A stretch of DNA of 64,000 bases. Origin: Sweltsa coloradensis. Lineage: Eukaryota; Arthropoda; Insecta; Plecoptera; Chloroperlidae. The stretch is from assembly GCA_024449915.1 (NCBI GenBank), contig JAMZAV010003270.1, positions 1 to 64,000 on the forward strand, written 5' to 3'. Positions within the stretch are counted from its first letter, which is position 1; each line of letters opens with the position of its first letter. Of this stretch, positions 33,167-44,338 are shown piece by piece. The translations under genes were made by a program, and so were the position numbers. Under the pieces are notes generated by a model. The model was given only the letters and a program-made list of their open reading frames with translations. It was not told the DNA's origin and made no database searches.

Positions 33167-33606
33167 CCCTCCCCTGTTGCCTGTGGCTGGATCTGACCAG
33201 TATGATTGTGTTTCCCCACATCCCCTAGGCTAGAGTGGAGCTTATGTCATAACGAGTGACGCGTCCTTAATCCAATTAAACAAAAAAAATCCTCTCCTTC
33301 ACTCGATAACCTCCCAGACGAAGACGACAGTGACAACACGAACATTGACCAGGACCATGACGACCACTACGTGACAACACCTCCCCCCACCTCTGTTCCT
33401 CAACCCTACCCTACCAGCACGTGACATTCTCCACACATCCACTAGCTCGAATGGCAAATTATTACCTAACTGTTGACTAGAACTTTATCTAAACAACATT
33501 AACAACTGAATTAACAAAATAATCTGAATTCAATGTATTATCTCACGACGTCACAGGTGGCGCTGTATAACTTACCTGGATCAAGAGCCCTAGTTTTTCT
33601 CGTCAA
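33167..33606 (+). mobile_element. Two S 3' fragments followed by an L tail
   Basis: 33167-33285: TGGCTGGATCTGACCAGTA, ACGAGTGACGCGTCC, AATCCAATTAAAC plus A run. 33290-33495: CAGACGAAGACGACAGTGAC, CCCTACCCTACCAGCACGTG, CCTAACTGTTGAC; this variant recurs at 56085-56300. 33500-33606: L tail with GTGGCGCTGTATAACTTACC and AGCCCTAGTTTTTCTCGTC. Confidence 0.65.
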
Positions 33607-33742
33607 TTTGTTACTGTTGTGCGGGAATGCCGTGTTGTAGAAAGTTTTTGGCCTCATAAGTGGTTATACTTACGTAAAGCACAAGAAGTATTGCGAAAAT
33701 GTATTTATTTTTTATAATTATTATATTCCCCAACTCATTTAC

Positions 33743-34105
33743 CCGTCTGGGCCTGAGGTACAGTTGGCGATTTAAGAGATAAAATACCTTCTCGTAAACA
33801 TCAGGTAGTGTAAGTAGAGGAGTATATACACACCGAAACTAGAGGCGAGCTCTGGCCTGGGTTAGAATTTGGCCCAGAGCATGGCTCTGCTAATCGTAAG
33901 CGATTTAAGATATAAAGTCCTTTTCGCAAACATCAGTTACTATTAGTATAAGTAGAACAGTATATACACCCGAAACTAGAGGCGAGCTCTGGCAGCAGTT
34001 TCAGGAACTCTGCTTTTCTCTCGAAGGTCTCCCTGACGACGATGGCTACGACAACAAAAACAACACGCACGATGAAACAACGCAACGTCATGGGAAAGCA
34101 TCCGA
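33743..34105 (+). mobile_element. S-family repeat with duplicated head
   Basis: The head-to-GAGCTCTGGC segment is present twice (CTAGAGGCGAGCTCTGGC at about 33839 and 33976), then the GACGACGATG tract. The 3' hairpin and module are missing; an L tail follows. Confidence 0.75.
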
Positions 34106-34109
34106 CAAT

Positions 34110-34375
34110 TTTTGTTATATGATAACGGCGACAAAGTTTCTAAAGTTCTTATTCAAAGTCAATTTATTAGACAACAATAATTGATTCACATCAGACACGT
34201 TTAATTTTTTTCAAATAAATAATTTTGTATCATCTCCTTCTATGTCTTTACTTTTATAAACTTGTAATAAATATAATCATCAAAAACACAATAAAATGAT
34301 TACATTAACTTACAATATCACGAAAGGCGCAATATGACCTAACCGGTTGAATCGCGCGAGTTTCTTACGTCATCT
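34110..34375 (+). mobile_element. L 3' UTR and tail
   Basis: ATATGATAACGGCGACAAAG to GACCTAACCGGTTGAATC and TTCTTACGTCATC. Confidence 0.8.
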
Positions 34376-34509
34376 GACTCGTTCTTGGAAGGTAATATTT
34401 GGTCATAAAAGGTTCTTCAATGAACTTTTTATTGTTCGCAAAGTATAATTCACAATATTATAAACGTTAACTTAACTAGTAACTATTTCTGGAAGATAAC
34501 GTATCTTTT

Positions 34510-34985
34510 AACGAGTGGAGCTCTTGATCTACCCCTTACGCTCCCCATACTTGTAAGGCAAAAGTGGTGCATTATGACCTAACGGTTGACGCGTTCTTAA
34601 TCCAAATAAACAAAAAAAAACAGTATAAACGATTACAATGAGGATGACGACCCGCTTTCCTCCGCCACCCCGTATCCGACACGTCTGGGCCCAAAGCATG
34701 GCTCTGCTTATCATAGGAGGCGAGGAAAGAGAAACAGTCCATCTTGCAAATATCAGCTAGTAAGAAGGGCAGTATATTAGTAACTGAAACAAAAGGCGAG
34801 CTTCAGCAATCGTCGTCGGGGACATTGCCCCCGTCCCCTGCCAAATGACATAAAAAATGTTTTTTAAATCTATTAATATAAGATAATAATGAACTCACAA
34901 CAAATTCACTATGTTACCTAACAACATCACTGCGGCTCAGTATGACCCCACGGTTGAAGCGCCTTGATTCTCTCGTGTTATATCT
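34510..34985 (+). mobile_element. S 3' end, S 5' half and variant L tail
   Basis: 34510-34620 holds GTGGTGCATTATGACC and GACCTAACGGTTGACGCG with tail. 34690-34850 is an S head to the GTCGTCGGGGACATTGCCCC stem. 34870-34985 is the variant L tail (CACTGCGGCTCAGTATGACC, TTGATTCTCTCG). Confidence 0.65.
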
Positions 34986-35039
34986 TACGTCTCTTGTTGC
35001 CGCTATTGGCTGCATTAAACTAACGTAATGTTTGCGTAG

Positions 35040-35115
35040 GTGTGACCGATGTTGGGTACAAATACGTTTGATCCAGTGTAGGATTCGGCCCAGAGAATTG
35101 CTCTGCTAAAAGTAT
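35040..35115 (+). mobile_element. S head fragment
   Basis: TTTGATCCAGTGTAGGATTC and GGCCCAGAGAATTGCTCTGC; the same upstream sequence precedes the S copy at 18305. Confidence 0.5.
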
Positions 35116-35117
35116 AT

Positions 35118-35531
35118 ATAAATAAATACATAAATTCAGATTTAGAGTCTATCCACTCAGATACATAACTGATTTTTAGTGGAGGGCAGTAATTTGAAGC
35201 CAACCAAGCCAACCCTGCATGCACTGACACCATCGACGAGCAAAATAATGACCAACAAGAAACCAAAATATTTTAAAGTAGGAAACAACGAACAATCAAG
35301 CACGATTCCACCCGTGGACAGTGCCAGAATGTACAAGGCTTATTCAGAACAGCCTAAGGATTAACTATGTGTATTGTTGATAGGACGACTCCAACGTCAC
35401 CGTTTACATAATTATTCCTAAGCCAAAAACTAAAGGACTCAATCATAAGTTAAAAATCTTCTGCCTATCGCGAGAATCGAACACTTGAACTTTCCGCATG
35501 GCAAGCAGAAAACGCTTACCAAGAGACGAAG
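35118..35531 (-). mobile_element. tRNA-Gly-derived SINE, full length
   Basis: The reverse complement aligns with 13830-14245 end to end: head TTGGTAAGCGTTTTCTGC, anticodon arm CTGCTTGCCATGCGG (GCC, glycine), B-box GTGTTCGATTCTCGC, body GTAAACGGTGAC, GCAGGGTTGGCTTGG, end GACTCTAAATCTGAAT. It proves this SINE inserts on both strands, unlike S and L. Confidence 0.8.
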
Positions 35532-35644
35532 TAAAACAATATAAATCGTACCCGTCAAATCTTCTAACCTATCTGGGCCCGGACACCGTGTTTTATCAGC
35601 CCATATTAATTGGTTGCCAACATTGAACCCGCTTTTGAACATTC

Positions 35645-36245
35645 TCCAATCTCCACCTTCACTGAACGTTTCAGGCTAAGCGACGTGTATTCAGTTTTTA
35701 CTGCAGAGTTATTCGCCATCCGCTATACATTGCCATTGTGGAGAATATCTATTGCGTTCAGATAGCTTAAGTTAACTTCAAGCTATAAAACTCATGTATT
35801 TTAGTCATCATTTGGTACAAGACATACAATTCTATTTGGAAAAACTAACCTCTAAGGGTTATAAAATAGAGTTTCTGTTCTGCTGGAAACCTGGACACGT
35901 GGGCATAGAGGGAAATTAACACGCTGATCGGGCTGCTAAATAAGTTCCCAGCGCCGCGACGTTGATTTCAATCTAGTTCCCGGTCCAGATGTCAAGAGTG
36001 GATTCAAGCAAAGATTGTTGGATTTGCGACAAGCATCTAGGTATGTGTTGCAAAATAACAAATTGCGTCGTGTGATGCCCTCACTGACTAATAAAATACA
36101 TCCACCTACGTCTCGACTCTCACGTAGAGAAGAGGTGGTATTGTCTAGACTTCGAATAGGCTACACACGTCTAACTCACGTCTCTTAACAAGACAAAAGG
36201 TTATTCCCATATGTGACACATGTGATGTACCTTTAAACGTACATG
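35645..36245 (+). pseudogene. L copy 5 RNase H and C-terminus
   Basis: Readable blocks are FTAELFAIR (about 35697-35722), CSDSLS-like (about 35757-35775) and W-PGHVGIEGN followed by a stop where other copies have E-H-A-D (about 35884-35925). R(R)EEVVLSRLRIGYTRLTH follows at about 36124-36180, then the C-terminal Cys cluster CDTCDV at about 36208-36228. Stops at several points; inactive. Confidence 0.75.
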
Positions 36246-36606
36246 TTATTCTAGCAAAATGTACGAAACATGATGCCTTGCGCACGCAATTTGATCTCTC
36301 CCATTCATATGAAGAACTTCTATCATATGCAAACGGCGACAAACTTTCTAAATTTCTCATCCAATGTAATCTATTTAACAAAATTTAATTTAAATCATAC
36401 ACATTTCTTTAATTTTTTTATTTTCATTCATATACATAACTTGTATTTGACAATTACTTTCATCATCATCATTTTATTTTGCTATTTATACACTTAGTAA
36501 ACAATCTCATAATCAAACACACCATTAACGCATCTCATCAACTTTCACTATCACAGGCGGCGCAATATGACATAACCGGTTGAAGCGCCCTAGTTTCTCA
36601 CGTTGG
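35645..36606 (+). mobile_element. L-family retrotransposon, copy 5 (RNase H to tail)
   Basis: 5'-truncated at the start of RNase H (CTTCACTGAACGTTTCAGGC) and running to GACATAACCGGTTGAAGCGC, CTCACGTTGGCG. Contains 3' UTR at 36245-36606. Confidence 0.85.
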
Positions 36607-36627
36607 CGTTGTTTTCTGATGGTATAT

Positions 36628-36880
36628 AATTCTTTTAATAAATCGTCATGGAAAACCTGCCAGGGTGCTATGCAAGCCTCTGCGGGTGTCTAACTAGGTA
36701 TATTGAGTGAGGACAAATTGTGAAGGGATGTCCTAGGGTTGTTCCAGAGGACTCAGTACCTTGCATTCGCATTAATGACTTAGGTAAACTTTAAAAAACA
36801 AATTTTAGACATGATAACCGGTCTCGACGGGATATGAACCCGTAACCTAACGAAACAGAGTTAAAAGGGTATCCTTCAAA
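36628..36880 (-). mobile_element. Q-family tRNA-derived SINE, copy 1
   Basis: Minus strand: B-box-like GGGTTCATATCCCGTCGAGA near 36845-36826, then ATTAATGCGAATGCAAGG, GGACATCCCTTCACAA, CTAGTTAGACACC and a tail near 36640. Matches 52138-52362 (-) and 53573-55690 (+). Confidence 0.7.
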
Positions 36881-36906
36881 TAAACCAATTCTGTCGGTGA
36901 AGCTAA

Positions 36907-36952
36907 CAGAATGTTAACTTACGCACGCAAATTAATATTTCTCAATCTTAAT
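36907..36952 (+). mobile_element. L 3' UTR fragment
   Basis: CAGAATGTTAACTTACGCAC, CTCAATCTTA: the part of the L 3' UTR around GCGCACGCAA, cut by S. Confidence 0.45.
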
Positions 36953-37330
36953 GTCTGGGCCTGGGGTAGAATTGGCCCAGAGCATGGCTTTGCTAATCGT
37001 AAAAGGCGATTGAAGAGAAAAAGTCCACCTCCCCAACATCAGCTAGTAAGAGCGGAGAATATTACTCCCCGAAACTAGAGGCGAGCTCAGGCAATCATCG
37101 TCGGGGACCTTGCCCCCTTCCCTTGACGACCCCTCGTCGACGATGACGACGACAATGACACCACGAACGTTGACGAAGATAATGACGTCTGCGTCGTGAG
37201 AGCCCCCCTTCCCTCCCCTTATTCGTGGCTGGTTCTGACCAGCATGGGCCCTCCTCCCCCCCCCCCAGGTTAAAGTGGTGCATTATGACCTAACGGTGGA
37301 CGCGTCCTTAATCCAAATAAACCAAAAAAC
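36953..37330 (+). mobile_element. S-family repeat, full length
   Basis: All landmarks in order with few changes; tail AATCCAAATAAACC plus A run. Confidence 0.92.
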
Positions 37331-37505
37331 AACTAACCAGCATGGACCACTCTTCGCCATATCCTCTAGGCTAGAGTGATTCATTATGACCTAACGGTTG
37401 ACTCGTCTTAATCTAACTAAAAAAAATTCAAAAAGGGTACCTTCTCCCCTTCTCCACTTAGCTAGAGTAGTGCAATCTGATTTGACGGTTGACGTGCCCT
37501 TAAAA
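37331..37505 (+). mobile_element. Two S 3' end fragments in tandem
   Basis: 37331-37425: ACCAGCATGGACCAC, GACCTAACGGTTGACTCG. 37430-37505: CTAGAGTAGTGCAATC, TTTGACGGTTGACGTGCCC. Confidence 0.65.
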
Positions 37506-37509
37506 CTAA

Positions 37510-37672
37510 TGAATAAAAATTTCTATAGTCTCTATCTTTTTCTTTTCTTTTAAAAACTTAGAAAACAATAAAATCTTTAAGCAACATAAATTAATTTTAG
37601 TAACTTAAAATATCTCAGGCATCGCAATGTGACCTAACTGATTGAAGCGCTCTAGTTACTCACGTCTTCATG
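37510..37672 (+). mobile_element. L tail
   Basis: AGAAAACAATAAAATC, GACCTAACTGATTGAAGCGC, CTCACGTCTTC. Confidence 0.75.
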
Positions 37673-37682
37673 GAATTTTATT

Positions 37683-38461
37683 GTTGTGACATTATCTAGA
37701 TACAATTATCTAGATAAAGTTTATCATATCATTTGCTTTTAAAGCTTTTAGATATTTTTTTAAGATAAAATAGTTAGTTAACAATACTTTATACTATTTT
37801 TATTACAAAAAATATAATAATGAATCACTTATTAAATAAAAATTACTTCTACTAGTTTATTACATTTTGTTTTTCATAGAATCCGCATATTTGAAAATGG
37901 CGGCTAAAGCTGTTAAATAAATAAGCTTTTTCTGCAGTTATTATTTTCTTTTTTCTACGAAAAATTATCCAGTTAATTATTTTTATCTGTCTGGGCCCGG
38001 GGTAGATTAGGCCCAGAGCATGGCTCTGCTAATCATAAAAGGCGATTCAAGAGAAAAAGTCCACCTCGCAAACATCAGCTAGAAGGAGCGGAGAATCTTA
38101 CTCCCCAAACTAGAGGCGAGCTCTAGCAATCGTCGTCGGGGACCTTGCCCCCTTCCCTTGACGACCCCCCGGCGACGATGACATTAACACAACGATAGAT
38201 GACAAAGACGATGACTCTCCTTCCTCTCCTTACCCGTGGCTGGTTCTGACCAGCATGGGCTCCTCCTCCCCACCCCCCTTAGGCTAGAGTGGTGCATTAT
38301 GACCTAACGGTTGAGGCGTCCTTAATCCAAATGAACCCCCCCCCCCAAAAAAAAAAAAAACTATCTTTCATCTCGATAATTTTCTTACCATTCTTATATC
38401 TTATGTAGATTTTTTGAGGATCATCTTTATCTAGATAAATAATAAATGATCTAGTCACAAC
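37683..38461. mobile_element. TIR element (MITE) carrying an S copy
   Basis: Left end GTTGTGACATTATCTAGATA and, from the right, GTTGTGACTAGATCATTTAT; both continue with TTATCTAGATAAAG. Without the S insertion it is about 400 AT-rich bases with no frame. Flanking duplication not resolved. Confidence 0.6.
37989..38361 (+). mobile_element. S-family repeat inside the MITE
   Basis: Full length; TATCT occurs on both sides (37983-37987 and shortly after the A run at 38361), a possible short target duplication. Confidence 0.9.
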
Positions 38462-38515
38462 ACTGTAGAACAGCTGGTCAGCTCTGTAAGGGTCTGTTAT
38501 CCCCACGCTTCTTAG

Positions 38516-38760
38516 TTATCAGTACTTTAATTAACTTCATACACGTTTCTTTCTTTTCTTTATTTTCATTTACATACATAACTTTTCTTTTGCTATTACT
38601 TTCTTCATCTTCAATTTATTTTGTTATTTATACACTTAGAAAACAATCTAATCATCAAACATACCTGCATTAACTCTTCTAATTTACTTTCATTCACAGG
38701 CGGCGCAATATGACCTAACCGGTTGAAGCGCCCTAGTTTCTCACATCGTCACGTCGTCGT
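38516..38760 (+). mobile_element. L 3' UTR and tail
   Basis: Very close to the tails at 45802 and 59940; ends CTCACATCGTCACGTCGTCG. Confidence 0.88.
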
Positions 38761-38761
38761 C

Positions 38762-39318
38762 CAGTGGCTTACAGTAACTCTTACTTAACGTTTTACCTGC
38801 CTTTACACTTTACAACTTTAACCTTAGTTGCTCTTAGTTCTTCTACCCTGTCTTGTTCCGGGCCAGTGGCGTGACTACTTATCAGGGGCCCCCTGGCAAA
38901 AATATATCTGGGGACCTATTGATGTCACCCAAAAATAATGATGGATATTCGCTCTTGTACAATGTGGGTCAGGGGGGTGAGGGAGGGAGGGTCAGAGTGT
39001 GACCCCCCCCCCCCCTTCCAAGCCAGTGTGGATCCAGGTTGCACAGAGCGCGGCGGAAGATGAGGCTAAGCACGTTATTTATAGCATGTGTTAGTGGTGA
39101 CTGGTGATGATGGTTGTGATTGCAGAATTATGTTATGTTCTGTGACTTGACATTGGCTATACTCATTTGTACCAAGCGTGCATGCAGGCGAAGAAGTTGC
39201 AGGTGTAAGTGTAGGCCTATAGATACCCTGGATTTGGGTAATGTATATTATTTACTGAATGAGGAATATATATTTATTATAAGGTAAACGCATTATACTC
39301 TCGTATTCCCCCACTACC
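38762..39318 (+). mobile_element. C-family repeat, copy 2
   Basis: Starts AGTGGCTTACAGTAACTC, then CCAGTGGCGTGACTACTTAT, CAGGGGCCCCCTGGC, a poly-C block, GGAAGATGAGGCTAAGCACG, TTTGTACCAAGC, and ends next to S at 39319. C-S adjacency recurs at 47223, 48440 and 53117. Confidence 0.65.
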
Positions 39319-39722
39319 CCGTCTGGGTCCGGGGAATCGAATAAGAAGAAGAATAAGAATAGGCCAGAGCATGGCTCTGCTAATCGTAAAGTAGGCCTAC
39401 GAGGAAAGAGGTAAAGTTCATCTCGGAAACGTCAGCCAGTTAAGGCTAGTAAAATACTCCCTGAAACTAGAGGCGAGCTCTGGCAATCGTCGTCGGTGAC
39501 CTAGGCGACTTACTTTGACGACCTCCCCGACGACAAAGACGACGACGACAATGACAACACAAATGATGACAAAGACGATGAACACCGCGACGCGAGAACC
39601 ACCTCTTTTTCTCTCCCTCCTCATCCCGTCTGGTCCCGGGGTAGAATTGGCCCAGAGCATGGCTTTGCTAATACTAAAAGGCTATTCAAGAGAAAAAAGT
39701 ACACCTCACAAACATCAGCTAG
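39319..39722 (+). mobile_element. S-family repeat plus a second S head
   Basis: 39319-39626 has head to GAGAACCACCTC; its 3' part is missing. 39627-39722 is another head ending at CATCAGCTAGT, where B copy 4 begins. Confidence 0.75.
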
Positions 39723-39724
39723 TT

Positions 39725-40340
39725 ATTGGATTAGCGTAGCGAGCGAAGCGAGCGAAGCGAAAACTTCAATTTCACTGACCCCCCAAAAATTTAGCTCCAA
39801 TGTTTGTATGTTTTTTTGTTTGTTTTCCCCGTCTGTTTTTTCGCTCGATTCCGGGCAAACGGCATATGCGATCTTGATGAAAATTTAAGGGGACCTTCGT
39901 TTTCTCTGAACTTAGAGGTGTATTGTTTTTGGGTACAATCGAAGAAATATTTCTCATGAATATCGTACTTTTACGATTTTTTTCGATTTTTAGTACGATA
40001 TTTTCGTCACATTTGGGCCGATTCTGACCAAACGGGTGGGGCTACAACGTTCATATTTCACATGGACATTAAGATTATGGTGTTGAAGTACCTTTTGAAA
40101 GAAAAAGTTGAAAAAGTTAGTCAGAATCCACAGAAACAAAGGTTTTAATATGAGTTTTTTGAGGTTTATAAAACCAATTAACAAGTATAACAATAGAAAC
40201 TTGACAACAATCACCTACAATGCATTCAATAGCACTTGCAAAGGAAAAGTGCAAACAAACGCAAAAAACGCAAACAAAAAACTTACAAAAAACCGCTCAT
40301 CCAACAACGCGGCGGGACTTAAGCGTTTTCCTAGTTACAA
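39725..40340 (+). mobile_element. B-family repeat copy 4
   Basis: Best preserved start: TTGGATTAGCGTAGCGAGCG and AGCGAAGCG repeats, then ACTTCAATTTCACTGACCCC, GGGCAAACGGCATATGCGAT, end GCTCATCCAACAACGCGG. One central unit only. Confidence 0.7.
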
Positions 40341-40414
40341 CAATCACGGCTCTTAGAAACTCATGGCCTCATAGTTCAGAACTAGAACTAGAATAATCTC
40401 AATCAAAATTGGTC

Positions 40415-40481
40415 GACTTGCGTAGGAATCTCTAACTCGCGGAGAAAAGGTGGATACCAGATGTGAAACATGTGATGTACC
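40415..40481 (+). mobile_element. L C-terminal fragment
   Basis: A minimal piece of L: GACTTGCGTAGGAATC and ATACCAGATGTGAAACATG, which reads as the ICETCDVP Cys cluster. Confidence 0.5.
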
Positions 40482-40812
40482 TGCAACTAGAGGCGAGCTC
40501 TGGCCATCGTCGTCGGAGACACTTTCCCATTTCTTTGATGACCTTCCGACGACGATGACAATGACAATCCCAACGGACCATGAAAAGACGATGACGACCG
40601 CGACGTGAGTACCTATTCCAAGAGAGTAGTAGTCGTTGCTGTTGTTTTGTTTCTCCCCAAGTACAGGTGCCCCTTTCCTCCCCCTACGGTTGATGCTTCC
40701 ATCCAAATAAAATAACAACCAATAATAACAATTAAAATTGAGATTTATTAACTTACATTATCCAGGCGGCGCATATAATCGTATAGGCCTTCTAGTTTCT
40801 CTCGTCGTCTTT
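40482..40812 (+). mobile_element. S fragment followed by L tail
   Basis: 40482-40716: GGCGAGCTCTGGCCATCG, GTCGTC ... GATGACC, GACGACCGCGACGTGAG; the hairpin is replaced by unrelated sequence and only GGTTGATGC remains of the module. 40725-40812: CAGGCGGCGCATATAATCG, TAGTTTCTCTCGTCGTC. Confidence 0.65.
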
Positions 40813-42230
40813 CCTTTTCGAGTAGAGACCTACCTGTAGTGCCGGCGATAGTTACCAATCATTAAATCAATACTGATCGATGAGTATCAAGACACTGTTA
40901 GACTATTTATCCCACAGTCCGACTTCCATGTTACACCATTAGGACCAATTGTGCATTTATATATAGAGTTACAAATTTTTGTAAGCGTGTACTACACACC
41001 CAAATAGTCATTTTTATACCGGAAGTCCATTCGTATCGCCATCCATATACCTATGGCGGCCATCTTTAAAGACAGCGTCAAAGTAAATCTAATTACATAG
41101 ATGCAGACTCAACAATGAACTAAATTTAGCCATTTAAGTATCTCTAATTAATAGATCAAAGCAGTTGAATAACAATTAGTAAAGAAAAGTAAACAGTTAA
41201 TGTTAGGTAAATATAAATAAATTTTTATTAGTCTTATTTTTAAACTTTGAATTTGATGTCTTTCAGCAATTCTAATTTTTTTTTCAGAAGTGTGTTTATT
41301 ACTTGACTAACACCATTTATCGCTATTTATTTATCCAGACATGTTCAAAATATTGATGACAACATTTAAAATGTGGAAATCTGGAAATTAAAAACTTTTC
41401 ACACTTTGAATGTCCCCGGGGCCCCAAACTACTGACAGATTCTTTTAAAATTGAGTTTTTGTGCGGAAGAGCGGAGACTTTCCGTTGATTTTGAAACTTT
41501 CTGTGTATAATTTCGCACCGTTCTTTTGGTTATTTACAAACTTTGTTGATTTGGTATTCAACTTCATAAATCTAATAATCTTATCAGTTTCAAGAATTTT
41601 GCATAGGAACATAACAATTTGAATTTATTGGCATGATGTTAAATAAGTGACAAAATGTTAGGTCAGTTAGTAGAGTTTTGGGTATATAATTATTCATCGG
41701 TCTAAAGTGGATTTTATTATTTTTTTAAAATTAATTGATTGATTAATTTTAAAATAATTTTTTGGATCATTTATTCATTAAAAAAAGGCTTTTATTTGAT
41801 ACCAATGTCGACCGTGAAGTCTCTTTATTCAGTATATTTTTGGTTTATTTATGAATTAATTTAGATAGTCCAATTTTTACGAAAGTGACAGGATCTCAAC
41901 TTAAGGCCCATATTTCTGAATTCCTTGTCATTCTAAACCTGGGCAGTGTTTATGCTTTCTTCACGATTTGGGCGATTGTTGGGCTTAAAGCCGCCTCTAT
42001 CCTTGGAACAACGGTTCCAATTGGCAAAACAATGGTACATTCTTGCGAGATAATCATACAATACTATCATAGTCAAACCACTTTAAAATACAATATATAA
42101 ATACTACAACATGACAGTTTATTTATTGCAAAATTATTTTTTGCAAAACAACTAAAGATGTGCCATCAAACATCAATTTGAAGATAATTTTCTATTATTT
42201 GTACACTTTTGAGTTCGTTTTTCGCCCCCC
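40813..42230. other. AT-rich stretch, nothing recognised
   Basis: Longest frame 71 residues (41885-42100), without motif. No S, L, B or C sequence. This is the longest repeat-free stretch in the right half. Confidence 0.45.
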
Positions 42231-42766
42231 GTCTTGGCCTGGGGTAGAATTGGCCCAGAACATGGCACTGCTAAAAGTAATAGGAGATTCAAGAGAAAAA
42301 GTCCACCTCGCAAACATCAGCTAGTATGAATGGTAGTATTTTACTCCCCAAAAATAGAGGCGATCTCTGACAATCGTTGTCGGGGACCTTGCCCCCTTCC
42401 CTTGACGACCCCCCGGCGACGATGACAATGACACAACGAACGATGACAAAGACGATGACGACTGCGACGTGAGAAACCCCCCTTCCTCCCCTTACCCGTG
42501 GCTGGTTCAGATCAGCATGGGCTCCTCCATCCCACCCCCCTTAGGCTAAAGTGGTGCATTATGACCTAACGGTTGACGCGTCCTTAATCCAAATAATCCA
42601 ACAACAAAAAATAATAATTATCATAATTTTATTTTCTTATATATTAAACACTTAGAAAACATCGTCATCAAACAAAACATTAACTCATCTCATCAACTTC
42701 TAATATCACAGGCGGCGCAATATGACCTAACTGGTTGAATCGACCTAGTTTCTCACGTCGTCGTTT
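42231..42766 (+). mobile_element. S-family repeat, full length, with L tail
   Basis: S at 42231-42609, tail AATCCAAATAATCC; L tail from 42612: TTAAACACTTAGAAAACATC, GACCTAACTGGTTGAATCG, CTCACGTCGTCG. A clean example of the S-L-tail composite. Confidence 0.9.
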
Positions 42767-42935
42767 TTAAGTGATTCGTTGTTCTGCTTCCAATGCTGAA
42801 GGTTTAAGGTTTGATTCCCGTTGTAGGTAGAAGTTTTTAACTTTACCTGGGCGTAAGTCCATCAGTTCCTAGCTTATGAGTTGGTAAACTATAGCACGAC
42901 TTCATGGGTTGACCTATTTCGTCTTATTTACTTAA
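42767..42935 (+). mobile_element. tRNA-Gly-derived SINE, truncated body
   Basis: TTCTGCTTCCAATGCTGAAG (TCC anticodon), B-box GGTTTGATTCCCG, GTAAGTCCATCAGTTCC, ending CATGGGTTGACCTATTTCG. It starts exactly where the L (CGT)n tail ends, as at 51883. Confidence 0.7.
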
Positions 42936-43010
42936 TTCGACGGCGTTTTTCTATTTTCCAAAATATGCTACCAAGTCAAAATATAGCGAATGGCTTTGAA
43001 ACCTGGCTTT

Positions 43011-43745
43011 TTGGATAAGCGAAGCGAAAACTTCAATTCCACTTTGTGTTTTTTTTTTTCACTTACGTTACCCCAAGAAAAATAGCTCGGGTGTTTTGTT
43101 TTTGTTAGTTTTTTGTCTGTTTGTTCGCTCTCTACCGGGCAAACGGCATATGCGATATTGATGAAAATTGGAGGGGACCTTCGAAATCTCTGAACTTTGA
43201 GGTGTATTGGTTTTGGGTACAATCGAAGAAATATTTCTCATAAATATCATACTTTTACGTTTTTTTTCATTTTTTAATGAGATATTTTCGTGATATTTGG
43301 CAAACGGCTTCTCCGATATTGATGAAACTTTATAGGAACGTTTGAAATCATTGAAAGTATATATGTAATGATTTTAGAGACATTTGAAAAAATATTTCTT
43401 ATAGAAATCGTACTTTTACGATTTTCCCCCCGGTTTTTAATACGATATTTTCGTGATATTTGGGCCGATTCTGACCAAATGGGTAGGGCTTCAACGTTCA
43501 TATTTTACATTGACATAAATATTATGGTGATGTAAAGCCCTGTGAAAGAAAAAGTTAAAAAAGTTGGTTAAAATTCATAGAAATAAAGGTTTAAATATAA
43601 GCCTTTTACAGGTGTATAATTAACAAGTAATATCAAGTAACTATAGAAAAAATAAAGAGATTCCACCTAAAAACGTAATCATTGGACAGAAATATTCAAA
43701 AAAAGCTCATCCATAAACTCGACTGGAAAAAACGTTCGCGTAGCG
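43011..43745 (+). mobile_element. B-family repeat copy 5 with duplicated centre
   Basis: TTGGATAAGCGAAGCG start, GGGCAAACGGCATATGCGAT. The block GAAATATTTCT ... CGATATTTTCGTGATATTTGG occurs twice (about 43228-43302 and 43395-43463). End CATCCATAAACTCGACTGG. Confidence 0.65.
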
Positions 43746-44150
43746 GCCTAGTTTAGAAAATCAAAAAAAAAAAATCAAATTTTTCTGATCCGGTACACGG
43801 CCAAATATAGCCACCTCAAAATAATTTCCAACTTTAATTCGTCAAGGCACACCATTCAACGTAGGGTGTTGTGTTTTTGTGAAATTAATTTTTCACTGTT
43901 TTTCTATAGACTGACTGAGAGAAAAAAGATTTATATTGACAATTGTCTTTCCTGCGAATTTTTTCGTTTGGCGGTATGGGAACAACACGTGCTGTTAGCA
44001 AAGGGGGTGAAGCAGATCGCCCAAGTGTGCCCCCGATTGAAAACGATCTTGCATTGTCACCCTTAGCCGTTCTGCGGAGAATAATGATCATTACATGTTT
44101 CTGGTGTTGAATAAAAAGAATCAATAAAATACAATTCAGTATACAGTGTC
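43746..44150. other. No recognised feature
   Basis: AT-rich, short frames only. Confidence 0.4.
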
Positions 44151-44338
44151 TTACAGTAACCTAACGGTTTACGAGCCTTTAAAACCATACACAATAAAAC
44201 GTATATGCCTCTTAGTTCTACTACCCCGTATTGGAACTGTTCAGCGACGTAATTTATATCAGGGGCCCCCGGGCAAAAATATGTGGTGACCTATTGGTGT
44301 CTTCAAACATTATTTACGGGTATTCGCTCCTTCGTAAG

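Noticed and set aside
38870..38900. hAT end inside the C repeat (CCAGTGGCGTGAC)
   Set aside because: Resembles a hAT terminus but no second end or 8-bp duplication was found; kept as part of C.
40813..42230. Possible host gene or exon
   Set aside because: The 71-residue frame at 41885 has no splice context or recognisable domain; nothing supports an exon.
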